NCBI RefSeq assembly: GCF_050436995.1
Contig: NC_134767.1
Location: 8,308,001-8,372,000, forward strand
From: Anticarsia gemmatalis
Lineage: Eukaryota; Arthropoda; Insecta; Lepidoptera; Erebidae
Direction: 5' to 3'
Length of the DNA stretch: 64,000 nt
The notes under the pieces are model-generated. The model was not told the origin of the DNA. It saw nothing but the letters and a program-made list of their open reading frames with translations, and made no database searches. Numbering within the stretch: position 1 is the stretch's first letter; each line of letters starts with the position of its first letter. Shown here piece by piece: positions 1 through 10,010 of this stretch. Made by a program: the position numbers and the translations under genes.

Positions 1-950
1 TAAATTATTATGTAATAAGTTATGAGTTTATAAATAAAATCTGCTTAAACTTTTAATATGCCATTTGCAAATCATGAATCATAACCAAAATTGACAACAT
101 TTTTTTTTTAAAGCAATGATATCACAGACTGACAAACTGTTGTCATTCACTAGGGTTCTAACAAACGCGAAAAAAATATAGGGTGATTTTTAAGACGAAT
201 ATTTTTTAGTAGATATTGAAATACTTTAGAAAATCTTCAGGACAAATACACCTAGTATGCGTAAATCTTTCATTTATGAACGTGTCTAAATTATTTATTT
301 TAATACAAACAAAATAAATTTTATAAGAATCGCTTATTTCGCAGCTATACACTGAAGGAAACTCAAGTTCCGACGCGATTAAAACCGAAATGAATTATTT
401 TGATCTTCAGTTATTTTTTGAACAAACGGATTTATGCCTTACAATCAAAACAGATTTCATAATTTACACAAATGGGATTAAGTAACGTTTTAGCAGCAAT
501 ATTTAAAACTCTAAAGCATATTATTATATGCTTATCTTTCACGAGGAAACCACTGAACGGACTTAGGGAGAGTAGAATATGGAGATATAATTGGGGTCTT
601 GAGTTAAATATACGTACATAAAACTCTATTTTAAACGGAACCGAGTAGGTTAGTTAGTGTTTTATGTGTCTTCAAAATTATCATTTTCATCAACATAATA
701 ATACCTATAATAAAACACAATGAAACTGAAAACAATGTAGGTGAAATATTATTATAGTATCATGCTTTTAGACATGATTATCATTTAAGACTATCAATTA
801 ATTATGCTACAAAGTGACCTAGTTTAACACAAAATTAAATATTCTTTACAATTTTTTCTAAAAGTACATAATATATTATGTTTATGCTTAGTTTATAATT
901 ACTTGTTAGAAACTAGATGTAATGGCAAAACATTGTTTTCGATGGTGTAT
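1..950. other. AT-rich DNA without recognised features
   Basis: No coding, RNA or clear repeat signal was seen on either strand. Confidence 0.6.
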
Positions 951-957
951 GAAACCT

Positions 958-1013
958 GCCAAGCCGCATTTGGCCAATAGCCAGCGTTGTGGTTGAGGCC
1001 CTATCCCTTTACT
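958..1013 (+). repeat. Degenerate SINE-A tail fragment
   Basis: GCATTTGGCCA and CCAGCGTTGTGGTTGAGG match the conserved tail of the SINE-A family (compare 1890-1915 and 4412-4432), with a four-base insert. Confidence 0.45.
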
Positions 1014-1672
1014 ACTGCGAAACTAGTGTTCTAGAATATTAATGTTTATTTCTATTACCCCTATCGATATGTTATTCATAATAAAAGGTTTTATGTTTTT
1101 AAAACAGAACATAAAACTCATCTCAAGACATAGAGTGATTGAAAACGTCCAATTAATAAGTCCCTATTAAAATGCGCTATGTTCCCAATTTTAGATTTGT
1201 TTTTATTTATAAGTTTTATAAAGATTTCGCTTTTTATGAATATGTTTTTTAAGTAAGTGATTTTATTCTGGTTTATATAAATGCCTAGTAGATAAACTGT
1301 ACAATTTACAGATCCAAAACGAAAAGAGATGATGCAGTTAACAACATTTCAAAACCTGCAAAAATCCAAACCAATATCTTCTTATAAATACTTACTATTT
1401 TTATTTTTTGGCTCAACAATGTTGAAATATTGAAGTATCCACATCCTTTTAAATAAAAGTAAATATTCTCAGATTTAAATTCTATTCTAACTGCATAGTA
1501 TAATAACATCTTTTCTTTCCATTCCGGGCAAATTTCCAGAATCATTTAAAAGAAATAGCCGTGGAATGTTGGCTGACCCAGGTGAGGCCAAAACTACTGT
1601 AGTGTTGCCACTGCCAAAAGCTTAAGAATGTTGCCAACTTAAAATAATTTAGGTATTTTAATAGTGTACAAA

Positions 1673-1980
1673 AGTAGTGATAGCCGAGTGGTTTAAGTTG
1701 ACACCTCTCACGCAAGTGGTTGCAGTTTCGAATCCGAGGCAACACACCAATTACTTTTCGAAGTTATGTATGTATTAGAAATAATTATCATTAGCTCCAA
1801 CGGTGAAGGAAAACATTGTGAGAAAACCTTGCATGCCTAAAATTTATTTAATACATTTATTGAGGGCATGCAAAGTCCCCTACCCGCACTTTTCCAGCGT
1901 GGTGAACTCAAGACCTAACCCCTCCCTCTTGTTTGGAAGGAGGACCTTGCCCTGCAGTGGGATAGTAATGGGTTATATAA
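1673..1980 (+). repeat. SINE-A, near full length (tRNA-derived)
   Basis: The tRNA-like head has an A box TAGCCGAGTGGT (1681-1692) and a B-box-like GTTTCGAATCC. It is followed by a body with ACTTTTCGAAGTTATGTATG and a tail with GGGCATGCAAAGTCCCC, GCGTGGTGAACTCAAG and CAGTGGGATAGTAATGGG. Other copies or pieces lie at 4374-4510, 29965-30066, 35388-35475, 42199-42649 and 53977-54165. Confidence 0.8.
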
Positions 1981-2062
1981 AAATAAGTAGCGCACAAATT
2001 TGTACGGTATTTACGAACGAATGTAAAGAAATTTATAAAAGGTAAAGAGGGGTATAAAAATA

Positions 2063-2134
2063 TGCGTTGGCCGAGAATCGAACTCGGATCAACTGCTAGG
2101 AAGGCAACTATGCTGACCATTACACCACCAACGC
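2063..2134 (-). tRNA. tRNA-Gly(UCC)-type, anticodon-loop variant U37
   Basis: A 72-nt cloverleaf. The acceptor stem GCGTTGG/CCAACGC pairs fully, T-stem CCGAG/CTCGG encloses TTCGATT, and the discriminator is A. The anticodon loop reads CTTCCTA, so the anticodon is TCC but position 37 is T where the intact copies have A. The 5' flank CCTCTATCACAT and 3' flank TATTTTTA match the other copies; the T-run is the Pol III terminator. A pyrimidine at 37 is unusual next to a UCC anticodon, so the gene may be weakened or a pseudogene. It shares this change only with the copy at 7802. Confidence 0.85.
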
Positions 2135-2390
2135 ATGTGATAGAGGCTTTGAAACAGTACTTTACAAATACGTTTATGTCTTCTAACCTTAGTTTCATTA
2201 TTCGTTATATTAATGGAATTCTTTTGTTATTAAACAATAGAGATTAATTGATTATGAAACTTTTGGTTTAACAAATCAACAGAAAACTAAATGCCATACT
2301 TGACATTAAACTTTAAAATGCTATAATATGTTTGTACTTGTACCATTTTTCAATAAAGATGGTATGTAATTTTTTTTATTGTACTTTTAG

Positions 2391-2621
2391 AGTTCCGTAC
2401 CCAAAGGGTAAAACGGGGCCCATTTACTAAGCCTCAGCTGTCTGTCTATCTCTCTTCAGGCTGTATCTCATAAACCGTGATAGCTAGAAAGGAAAAATAT
2501 AAAAAAATTATGGTTTTCTGTTAAAAAAGAATGAACTGGGGTACAATGGTGGTGTTTCTTCGTATATTTTCTTAGGGAACCCTTCGTGCGCGAATCTGAC
2601 TCGCATCTGGACGGTTTTTTT
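2391..2621 (+). repeat. Dispersed repeat of the AGTTCCGTACC type
   Basis: It begins AGTTCCGTACCCAAAGGGTA and ends AATCTGACTCGCATCTGGAC followed by a T-run, with AGGCTGTATCTCATAAACCG inside. I recognise this as a common lepidopteran interspersed repeat; its class is uncertain. Confidence 0.65.
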
Positions 2622-2871
2622 AACACAATGCTCATCATCACAAATCTATCCCATGGTGTGAAAATGTCGTACAGTTTCCCTGAAGTATTTCATACAAGAA
2701 ATAGTACCCTGAAAACAGACCGTATTTAACACGTTACATAGATAGAGATACATAAACGAACAGTCATTAAGTTTGATTGTTCCATAAAACAATACATTGT
2801 AATTATCTAACCAAATGGTTTTCGTGACTGAAATTATTTTGCATACATTTGTTTGAAAGGTTCTATCAGAT

Positions 2872-2943
2872 GCGTTGGTGGTGTAATGGTCAGCATAGTT
2901 GCCTTCCAAGCAGTTGATCCGAGTTCGATTCTCGGCCAACGCA
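2872..2943 (+). tRNA. tRNA-Gly(UCC)
   Basis: A 72-nt canonical cloverleaf with all stems paired. The loop is CTTCCAA (anticodon TCC), which reads GGA codons. The A box lies in the D arm and the B box in GAGTTCGATTC. The 5' flank is slightly diverged (TTTGAAAGGTTCTATCAGAT), and the gene is followed by TATTTTTA. It diverges from the minus-strand copy at 2063-2134. Confidence 0.95.
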
Positions 2944-3237
2944 TATTTTTACAGACTTTTTTATTTTATGGGTTATTTTTGCTTAGCAAGCTTAGGTAAG
3001 TACTATAAGAATTATTGGAACATAGCTTGACAGCTGAGACTAATTGCAACTTTTTCCTTGAGGTTTCGAACAAAAATCACCGTAAGTAAAATTAAATAGG
3101 TAAAATAATAAACTATCCGGATTCTTATCTTAACAACTACCTAGGTATTTCTTTAATTATTAACAACTGACGAATTTAACTTCATTGTAAGTTTTTTTTC
3201 CGATCACCCATAAGGTCTATATTATACCTATACATAG

Positions 3238-3441
3238 GTTGTCAAGCAATGTTTACCTCTCCGACCTTTGTGACCGCTATAATAGTTGATCTTACTGATA
3301 ATTAGTTATTGAAAACGTATAGATCCATTTTACGCTCACCCATCTATATATTGGTTGGATCGAGGGATGCTTACCTCTCTGACCTTAGTGATTGTCATAA
3401 TAATTGACTTTACTGAAGGTTATTTATTGAAAATGTGTACG
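3238..3441. repeat. Diverged tandem duplication, ~115-bp unit
   Basis: Two adjacent stretches share TGTTTACCTCTCCGACCTTT / TGCTTACCTCTCTGACCTTA, then GTGA-CG/TG-CATAATA-TTGA and TTATTGAAAA, spaced about 115 bp apart. The copies are clearly related but well diverged. Confidence 0.6.
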
Positions 3442-3807
3442 TATATCTGAAATAGTAGATAGTTTAGTAAAGTTGGAGTAGATTAGTGTTACGATGTCAC
3501 CAAATGAGTTGTGTTACACACATAGTGACGTAATAACTTTGTACACACAATACAGAGTGTTTCATTACGGCGGTAAATATATTTGTTGATAATTTTAGCC
3601 TTAGTTTAGATTTCTAAATCGGGATAAATATTATTGGATTCTTCCAATTACTTTCATAGAAATTTTCTTGAATAGTTTTCCGTATACAGAAAATGTATGC
3701 CTTTCTCACATAGAGATGGATAGAGACCAAAGAACGTCCTTTGCTACGATCTTTACGAACTTCTTCTGCTTTATTGATATAGATACGTTATTTTGACTTA
3801 CAGGACC

Positions 3808-3968
3808 TTAAGGTGGGTCTACACTAGAGGAGCCGAACATGAGACAAGCACGACCCGAGTCCAATTTTATTTTAGAAGTACGCTCGTCCGACATTTATAT
3901 CTCACACAACACATATTTGTATCGTGTGCTGGTTCATACACAACTTCTCTAGCATAAACCCACCTTAA
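3808..3968. mobile_element. MITE with TTAA ends and ~25-bp inverted repeats
   Basis: The left end TTAAGGTGGGTCTACACTAG mirrors the right end (reverse complement TTAAGGTGGGTTTATGCTAG). TTAA at both edges fits a TTAA target, as in piggyBac-like elements. No coding capacity. Confidence 0.65.
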
Positions 3969-4224
3969 CAAAGTCGCTTTTGTACCTAAAACTCTCATTT
4001 CTACATCAATTACAATCAAGGTATCAATCAAATCAGCCGCAAGCGCTGGCTGTCTGCCAACAAGGTTGCAAGGTTGACACAGTTGTAGCCAGCATTTGAT
4101 GGCAAACTGGAATTTGTTACCTTGAAAGAAACTAGCTGCTGAAAAATTACGTAAAAGTAGATTGTGCTAATGTAGATGTTGTTTAATGATAAAGATAAAA
4201 AACATACAAAACATAGCTCCTATT

Positions 4225-4602
4225 TGAGTAAAAATGAAGGCAGGGGAGAAAAAAATAAACACACATTTTGTCATTAAGAATATAAGTCACATGTAATAGG
4301 GGGCGAGCCTTTTGCCATGTACCGATCACATCATCAAACTTAAAACTGACTAGTCTTAAAGATACAGATTTGTTTAATACATTTATTGAGGGCATGCAAA
4401 GTCCCCAACCCGCACTTGGCCAGCGTGGTGGACTAAGCCTAACCCTTCCCCTCATTACGGGAGGAGACCCTTGCCCAGCAGTGGGACAGTAATGGGTTAC
4501 ATTTATTTATTAGTCTTAGAGAAGAAAACGCTTTGACCAACCCAGGAATCAAACCTCGTGATCAGTAATCGTGTACACTACCGTCCAGACCAAAGAGGCA
4601 GG
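4225..4602 (-). repeat. SINE-C interrupted by a SINE-A insertion
   Basis: The tRNA-like head lies at 4602-4535 (minus strand; AGGAATCAAACCTCGTGATC in plus sense). The body and tail lie at about 4355-4225, with TAATAGGGGGCGAGCC. They are split by a SINE-A piece. Confidence 0.7.
4363..4510 (+). repeat. 5'-truncated SINE-A nested in SINE-C, with target-site duplication
   Basis: The tail GGGCATGCAAAGTCCCC ... CAGTGGGACAGTAATGGG is flanked by TAGTCTTAAAGA at 4351-4362 and TAGTCTTAGAGA at 4511-4522. The 12-bp direct repeat has one mismatch. Confidence 0.75.
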
Positions 4603-4974
4603 CGTGATGTAAATAACTACATAGAAAAGTAAATGATTATACAACTGCGGTATTCTCAACACCCTGTATAGCTCAATATCTCAAGTAAACATGTCTACAG
4701 CGTTTGTTATTTGACTTTCAGTACGTCCTTAACGAATTGACGACTTGTACTATGTCTGATTGTAACTAATATTATGTCATGTGTAGCTTTACTAAGGCCA
4801 TACATACGTATATATTAGGGCTGTTGCGGATACGTGCATCTTCATTCGCAAACGTGGATATTTAGAATAAAACCTCCGTATCGGCACCCGCGGATTTATA
4901 AAAATGTTCTTTAAAATTGATATAAATTATTTATTGTTTATATACTATTAATTTGAAACTTACGAAAGATTGTG

Positions 4975-5095
4975 AGTATGGTTGGATGTATGTTTGTTAC
5001 TGAATCACTAAAAACACTGGACGGATTTTAATAAAATTTGGTATACTGATACCTGGATTAACACACATGATACTTTTTGCGAAGTAACTAAGTAT
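4975..5095 (+). repeat. Helitron-like fragment
   Basis: TTACTGAATCAC, then a stretch close to ACTGGACGGATTTTAATAAA and ATTTGGTATACTGATA, matches the copy at 63700-63770. Confidence 0.5.
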
Positions 5096-5282
5096 TCCTA
5101 AAAACTGAAGGAGTAATCCTTTATATCTCTATGAAAGAACTGAGGAACTATAGGTACCTGAAAAGTTTATAATTCTTATGCTTGCTTCCATTTAGTTAAC
5201 TGTAATTAAAGAGTATTGTTTGAAAACAATAGCATCTTATTAGAGCAAAGAAGTCAAATAAATTTTATGATTTGTTTGTCTA

Positions 5283-5302
5283 TTTGGAAGGCTCTATCAC
5301 AT
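5283..5302 (+). promoter_or_regulatory. Conserved 5' flank of the tRNA-Gly copies (representative)
   Basis: TTTGGAAGGCTCTATCACAT stands immediately before this tRNA and recurs with 0-4 changes before all seven copies, at both orientations, while the DNA further out differs. It may be an upstream Pol III element, as insect tRNA genes often need 5' flanking sequence, or the remnant of the duplicated unit. The sequence alone cannot separate these. Confidence 0.55.
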
Positions 5303-5374
5303 GCGTTGGTGGTGTAATGGTCAGCATAGTTGCCTTCCAAGCAGTTGATCCGAGTTCGATTCTCGGCCAACGCA
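5303..5374 (+). tRNA. tRNA-Gly(UCC)
   Basis: A canonical 72-nt copy with loop CTTCCAA and a fully paired acceptor stem. The 5' flank is TTTGGAAGGCTCTATCACAT and the 3' flank is TATTTTTA. Its 3' end faces that of the minus-strand copy 239 bp away, so the two genes are convergent and form an inverted repeat. Confidence 0.95.
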
Positions 5375-5613
5375 TATTTTTATTGGCAGTTTGTAGATTT
5401 TATACCAAATTGTTACCTCTTTTTTACTACTTTAAGTAAAGTCAAAGAAGATTACAAGTATGTACTAGATGTAAAATACCTCGGCAAAAATATGATTCCT
5501 CTTTTGCAAGACGTTTTTTTTTTAATTCTGTAACCTTTTAACAACTTGTTTAAAAGATTTTCATAATAAAATCTTTACAATCTCAAAAAAATCTTAAGAT
5601 TACAGTAAAAATA

Positions 5614-5685
5614 TGCGTTGGCCGAGAATCGAACTCGGATCAACTGCTTGGAAGGCAACTATGCTGACCATTACACCACCAACGC
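5614..5685 (-). tRNA. tRNA-Gly(UCC)
   Basis: A canonical 72-nt copy on the minus strand with loop CTTCCAA. The 5' flank is TTTGGAAGGTTCTATCACAT and the 3' flank is TATTTTTAC. It is divergent from the next copy, 191 bp away. Confidence 0.95.
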
Positions 5686-5876
5686 ATGTGATAGAACCTT
5701 CCAAACAAAAGAACGTAAAACTATTTTCAGTAACAAAAACTATTATTGCAAGTTTATTTTATTTAGCGATAAGTAATAAAAGGTGTAGAAAATCATAACA
5801 CAATTACGATAAGTACTTGTAAAGAAATATATGAAAATGTGTTTTCAGAATAAATATTTGGAAGGCTGTATCACAT

Positions 5877-5948
5877 GCGTTGGTGGTGTAATGGTCAGCA
5901 TAGTTGCCTTCCAAGCAGTTGATCCGAGTTCGATTCTCGGCCAACGCA
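5877..5948 (+). tRNA. tRNA-Gly(UCC)
   Basis: A canonical 72-nt copy with loop CTTCCAA. The 5' flank is TTTGGAAGGCTGTATCACAT and the 3' flank TATTTTTAC supplies the Pol III terminator. Confidence 0.95.
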
Positions 5949-6815
5949 TATTTTTACAAACTCTCATTGTTTTTTTTTTTTAGAAATCATTACTAGTATC
6001 TAATTGCTAAAAAAAATTGTTAATTCTGCTAGTTACTTTTAAAATCGATGCTTTCTATTTAAAGGTGGTACGTTGCACGATTTTCCCAACGAAATATCGA
6101 AAATTAATAATATGTCAAAAAAATATTTTCATACAATTTTCATTAGTTGCCTAATTGTCAATATCAACAGACAATCAGCCTTTAATTATTATATGAAATA
6201 ATACTACATATTCTTAAAAAAAATTGCATCAAAAATGTATTAACATGATTTAATATTTTAAACCCTTTGAAAATCTCCTTTGAGAATGGTATAAACCATT
6301 TCAATGCAAGCACAGACAGCCTGAGATTCTAGGAATTCAGATCAAAGCACACCGTCCCTTAGGAAAGCGCATTTCTCAGTAGCATCTCGTATTTACAAAT
6401 ACGTACCTATCTCTATGAATCTAGATCAGTATCTAATTTAAATATGTAAGAGTTACTTTATGTCCGTTGCACAATTATATGCATGCATGCAAACAGGCAC
6501 GCATGAACGTACGCATGGACGCGCGCAAGTACGCACGCATGCAGATACGCATGTGTGCAGGTATGTATACAAAAGCATACACTAAGATTCTAAGGGCTTG
6601 TATTTTCAGAAGGATAAGTTAATTCAAGGTATAATTTCAACATTTTTGAGTGATTATCTTCACTTGGTAGTAAAAAAACGTTGATAGATTGCTGAAATAA
6701 ACATGTGTAAGGTTGGTCCATATTATTGTATATTATTTAGCACGTTTCAATTTATAAATAAACTAACATATATGCAAACTTACGTGCTGTAAACTCAACT
6801 TTCTTTGATTGATCT
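5949..6815. other. Gene-free stretch with a GCATGC-rich simple region
   Basis: 6478-6566 is an imperfect alternating purine-pyrimidine tract (GCATGCATGC, ACGCGCGC, GTGTGC). Nothing else is recognised. Confidence 0.5.
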
Positions 6816-6819
6816 ATTC

Positions 6820-6885
6820 GGTACACAGCGGATGACCACGATGTCTCGAAATCGATTCCCGGGTCGGGCCAAGTTCTACGGTTTT
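6820..6885 (+). repeat. SINE-C head fragment
   Basis: CGATTCCCGGGTCGGGCCAA corresponds to the B-box end of the SINE-C tRNA head. Confidence 0.5.
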
Positions 6886-7375
6886 TTTCTAATTTACATT
6901 AAAATATTGTTCAATAGAATAGGCGAGCTAATTGCTAAATACCGGATATAATATATAATTATATATTAAACACATTAATTAAAGCCAGTGAAAGCCAGGC
7001 TATAAACTACTGCCAGTTAAATATAAAATGCAAACACATTTGCATTTTCCATTCAAAATATGAAATAGTTATCGCTACGGTCTATCTGGGATCTAGTTTG
7101 TTTGTATTGCTCTCTCGCTCTAACTTGTGTTGGCATGTATCTATCTGTCTCGTGTATCGTGTGGCGGTATTATATCGATTGACTGGATGAGGTGTAACGA
7201 GGTTAGTTTGTCGAAGATTGGTCTGAAGATAAGTCCAGAGATATTATATTATTATGTACGTATTTAATTCAATTTTACTAAATTAGGACAAGATTTTTGC
7301 ACCTTTCGACTCTCTTCAACAAGATCCTATCTTCAACAGGATGTGTCATACTGTTCGTCGATTTTTGTAGCTATC

Positions 7376-7680
7376 TCTGTGATTCTAGAGTGTCATGATT
7401 TACAGTCGGTATTTTCAAGTATCGAGGATTTCGTGGCATAGTTAACGACAGCCGAGGTTGTTCTGTGGAAGGCTGACCGTCTTATACATATCGAGTTCCT
7501 CCGTGTTTTGGAAAGCACGTGAAATTGTAATTTTCGAAGATCTTTGACAGACGTTAACATTAGTCAAAAGCTTGAAAGTCTGACAACCAGTTTTACCGTA
7601 GGGTATCGTGTTATATATATCCCAGGTATCTGGGTTTGTTGTTAGTTAGCTGTCGATAGTCGATATTGGTAGAGCACTAA
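7376..7680. repeat. MITE remnant with an RTE-like 3' fragment inside
   Basis: The edges resemble the two end types of the AGCTCGATTCTCT MITE family: CAGTCGGTATTTTCAAGTAT at left, GTCGATAGTCGATATTGGTA at right. The interior, about 7466-7640, matches the minus strand of 50438-50672, for example TTTTCGAAGATCT and GGGTATCGTGTTATA. Confidence 0.5.
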
Positions 7681-7801
7681 TGAACCTAAATTCGGAGGTA
7701 AGCGTAACGATAATTATAACCACGACGAATGCTACGATTTTCTTAAACAGCTGCGTAAATAAAATATTTCATGGTGCTTAGATTGGAAGGCTCTATCACA
7801 T

Positions 7802-7873
7802 GCGTTGGTGGTGTAATGGTCAGCATAGTTGCCTTACTAGCAGTTGATCCGAGTTCGATTCTCGGCCTACGCA
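7802..7873 (+). pseudogene. tRNA-Gly-derived copy with a UAC (Val-type) anticodon and acceptor mismatch
   Basis: A 72-nt copy with three differences from the canonical gene. The loop is CTTACTA, so position 35 is A (anticodon TAC, which reads GTA valine codons) and position 37 is T. Base 68 is T, giving a T5-T68 mismatch in the acceptor stem. The D arm, T arm and the flanks GGAAGGCTCTATCACAT and TATTTTTA are intact, so it may still be transcribed. Most likely a decaying pseudogene. If charged with glycine it would misread GTA codons. Confidence 0.8.
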
Positions 7874-8371
7874 TATTTTTACATTATTTTTTGTGAACTA
7901 ATGGATCAGATTTGCGTTTTTATTCCCGTGACGTATAAAAATAAAATGGACATTCTGTTCGAAGGGCAGTTTTCCATCAATAACTTTTAAAACTTTTAAA
8001 CCTTTGCTTTGCATGTTTAGAATTGTCTGGTATTCACCCATTATACAACGTATGATATTTCACCGCAGATTGCACTGACCGTGTTACCTGTGCCGAAACA
8101 TCAAGCAAATCAAGATTAAATGCATTTTTACGCTAATTCTCGTATAATTTTTGATAATAGACCACATTATTCGAAAAAAAAACAACTATTTCAGCAGGTT
8201 TTTGCTAGATCATTAGTGAAAACTCACAAAATTATTCCTCTAAAAACATGAAAAATTTTCATCTAATTAAATAAAATGTTATTAAAAGATTTCATCTCAT
8301 GTGAGGTTGTAAGCTAATAGTGCATATAGCCAGCAGCGCAACGCTTTCCACTCGTTACCGGGAAATGCAGG

Positions 8372-8409
8372 CTACGTGTCTATACAGTTATATAGTTATA
8401 GACACGTAG
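8372..8409. repeat. Perfect 13-bp hairpin
   Basis: CTACGTGTCTATA, a 12-nt loop, then TATAGACACGTAG. Confidence 0.8.
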
Positions 8410-8556
8410 GTTTATAGTCAAGGGATTTGTAAAGAGAAAATGTAGGAAAAATATTATAAGTTGGAGAATTTCTTTAGTAAGAACTTTTTTGTACGGATGT
8501 GTAGAAACAGTTTCTTAGATGTTTTTTTTTGTACCAGATTAAGTTAGAGATACCAG

Positions 8557-8739
8557 TAGCTCGATTCTCTTCTACTATCGACTACCGACAACCGACCTGT
8601 CATCGAGAAATTTTGTATGAAAATCTGATCAGCGCCTCTGACGGGCGTCGTAGGAAATATTTTGGCAGTACATTCTAAATGTCAAAAATTCGATAGCTAG
8701 CTGGTTGTCGGTATTCGATAGTGGTAGAGAATCGGGGTA
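8557..8739 (+). mobile_element. MITE-1 copy, two type-A ends
   Basis: The left end TAGCTCGATTCTCTTCTACT and the reverse-complemented right end TACCCCGATTCTCTACCACT form ~37-bp inverted repeats reaching CCGACAACC. A TA is present at each edge. About 95% like the copy at 59345. Confidence 0.8.
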
Positions 8740-8742
8740 CAG

Positions 8743-8879
8743 TAGCGCGATTCTATATAGTCGGTACTTTCGAGTATCGAAAGTTTGACCCTTAAAATGT
8801 ACTGCCAAAAAAGTTTCTACCAAGCAATTTTTTTCGATAGCTTGCCGGTTGTCGAAATCCGATAGTAGTAGAGAATTTA
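8743..8879 (-). mobile_element. MITE-1 relative, mixed ends
   Basis: The left edge TAGCGCGATTCTATATAGTC is the type-B end also seen at the right of 20410-20580. The right edge is type A (GATAGTAGTAGAGAATT). It lies directly beside the previous copy. Confidence 0.6.
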
Positions 8880-9129
8880 TATTATAAGGAAATTTTATAT
8901 TCAAACGCCTTATTCTTACATAATCATAACAATTGTAGTATGTAGTAACTGAAATAATTTTTATTATACAGAAATCAATGCTTTGATTTCTATCTCATTC
9001 ACTCTCAATAGGTATATAAAAGAGAGACAACAATACAATCAAACTCGCAGATAAATGTAAACTTACAGCTGTTTCTCATTAATAGAAGCAGGTGAGTTTT
9101 ATGTGTAAATTTGGAAGGCTCTATCACAT

Positions 9130-9201
9130 GCGTTGGTGGTGTAATGGTCAGCATAGTTGCCTTCCAAGCAGTTGATCCGAGTTCGATTCTCGGCCAACGC
9201 A
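9130..9201 (+). tRNA. tRNA-Gly(UCC)
   Basis: A canonical 72-nt copy with loop CTTCCAA. The 5' flank is TTTGGAAGGCTCTATCACAT and the terminator is TATTTTTT. It is the last member of the cluster; the next 5 kb holds no tRNA gene. Confidence 0.95.
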
Positions 9202-9810
9202 TATTTTTTAATCAAGTTTTCATTGTCCATATGCTTACGATACCTACATAGCTTTGTAAAGCCTTCGCATTCCTTCAAGAAATGCTTAAATAACTATCAG
9301 TTACTTATGTTTAACTTTTTGTTTTTTTTGTTGTTTTTGTGACTGTTCAGACATATTATGACAATTTATTGATAACATACTTAACTTCAGCTTAAGTATA
9401 CCTAATATTAAATAATTATTACACATTTTTTCACCATTGTTAACGCAAAAATTTACATATCATGAGTATTTTGGCGTGTACAGGTTTAATCATTTTTTAT
9501 TAATCCGATTAACTTCGGATAGTCATCTGACTGGTGTATGTTTTATACCCTAGACCACTCATTAGTTTTGTACACTAGACCTCTAGCATGTGTGTTCGTG
9601 GTTTAAATAACTACGCTATCATTGCTTTATACAACTTTACGATACAAAATAAAGTTCATTGAACAACTGAAACACTCAATGCCACTTGAGTTAGGATTAT
9701 CGTTGAAGTGTTTTAAGTACGTTTAAATACATTTATTTTGGTCATAAGTGATCCATTATGAGTTGTTCGATAATTTATTGCTTTATATTTTGGGTTCCTT
9801 GGAACTTCAC

Positions 9811-10010
9811 GGCCTGTGAGGCGCAGTGGTTAAGGTGGTCGCAACGCCACTATCATTGCGTTGGGAGGTCTTGGATTCGATTCCCACACGGGACAATTAT
9901 TTTTGCGATCCACAATTAATTGTTTCGGGTCTGGCTGTACTTAGTGTCCGTTGTCTGTATTTTTGTAAAAGTCCCCGCCACACAAGAGCAATTCTTGTGT
10001 CGGAGTTTAT
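9811..10010 (+). repeat. SINE-B, near full length (tRNA-derived)
   Basis: The A box GGCGCAGTGGTTAAGG and the B-box region GGATTCGATTCCCACACGG are followed by CGATCCACAATTAATTG, AGTGTCCG and the tail CACAAGAGCAATTCTTGTG. Same family as 19038, 22139, 36915 and 41541. Confidence 0.8.

Noticed and set aside
1908..2939. Short peptides MRWPRIELGS / MPSKQLIRVRFSA recurring across the window
   Set aside because: They are translations of the tRNA-Gly copies and flanks, not a repeated protein.
6478..6566. GCATGC-rich tract as a possible CRISPR-like or regulatory array
   Set aside because: No regular repeat-spacer structure; irregular simple sequence.
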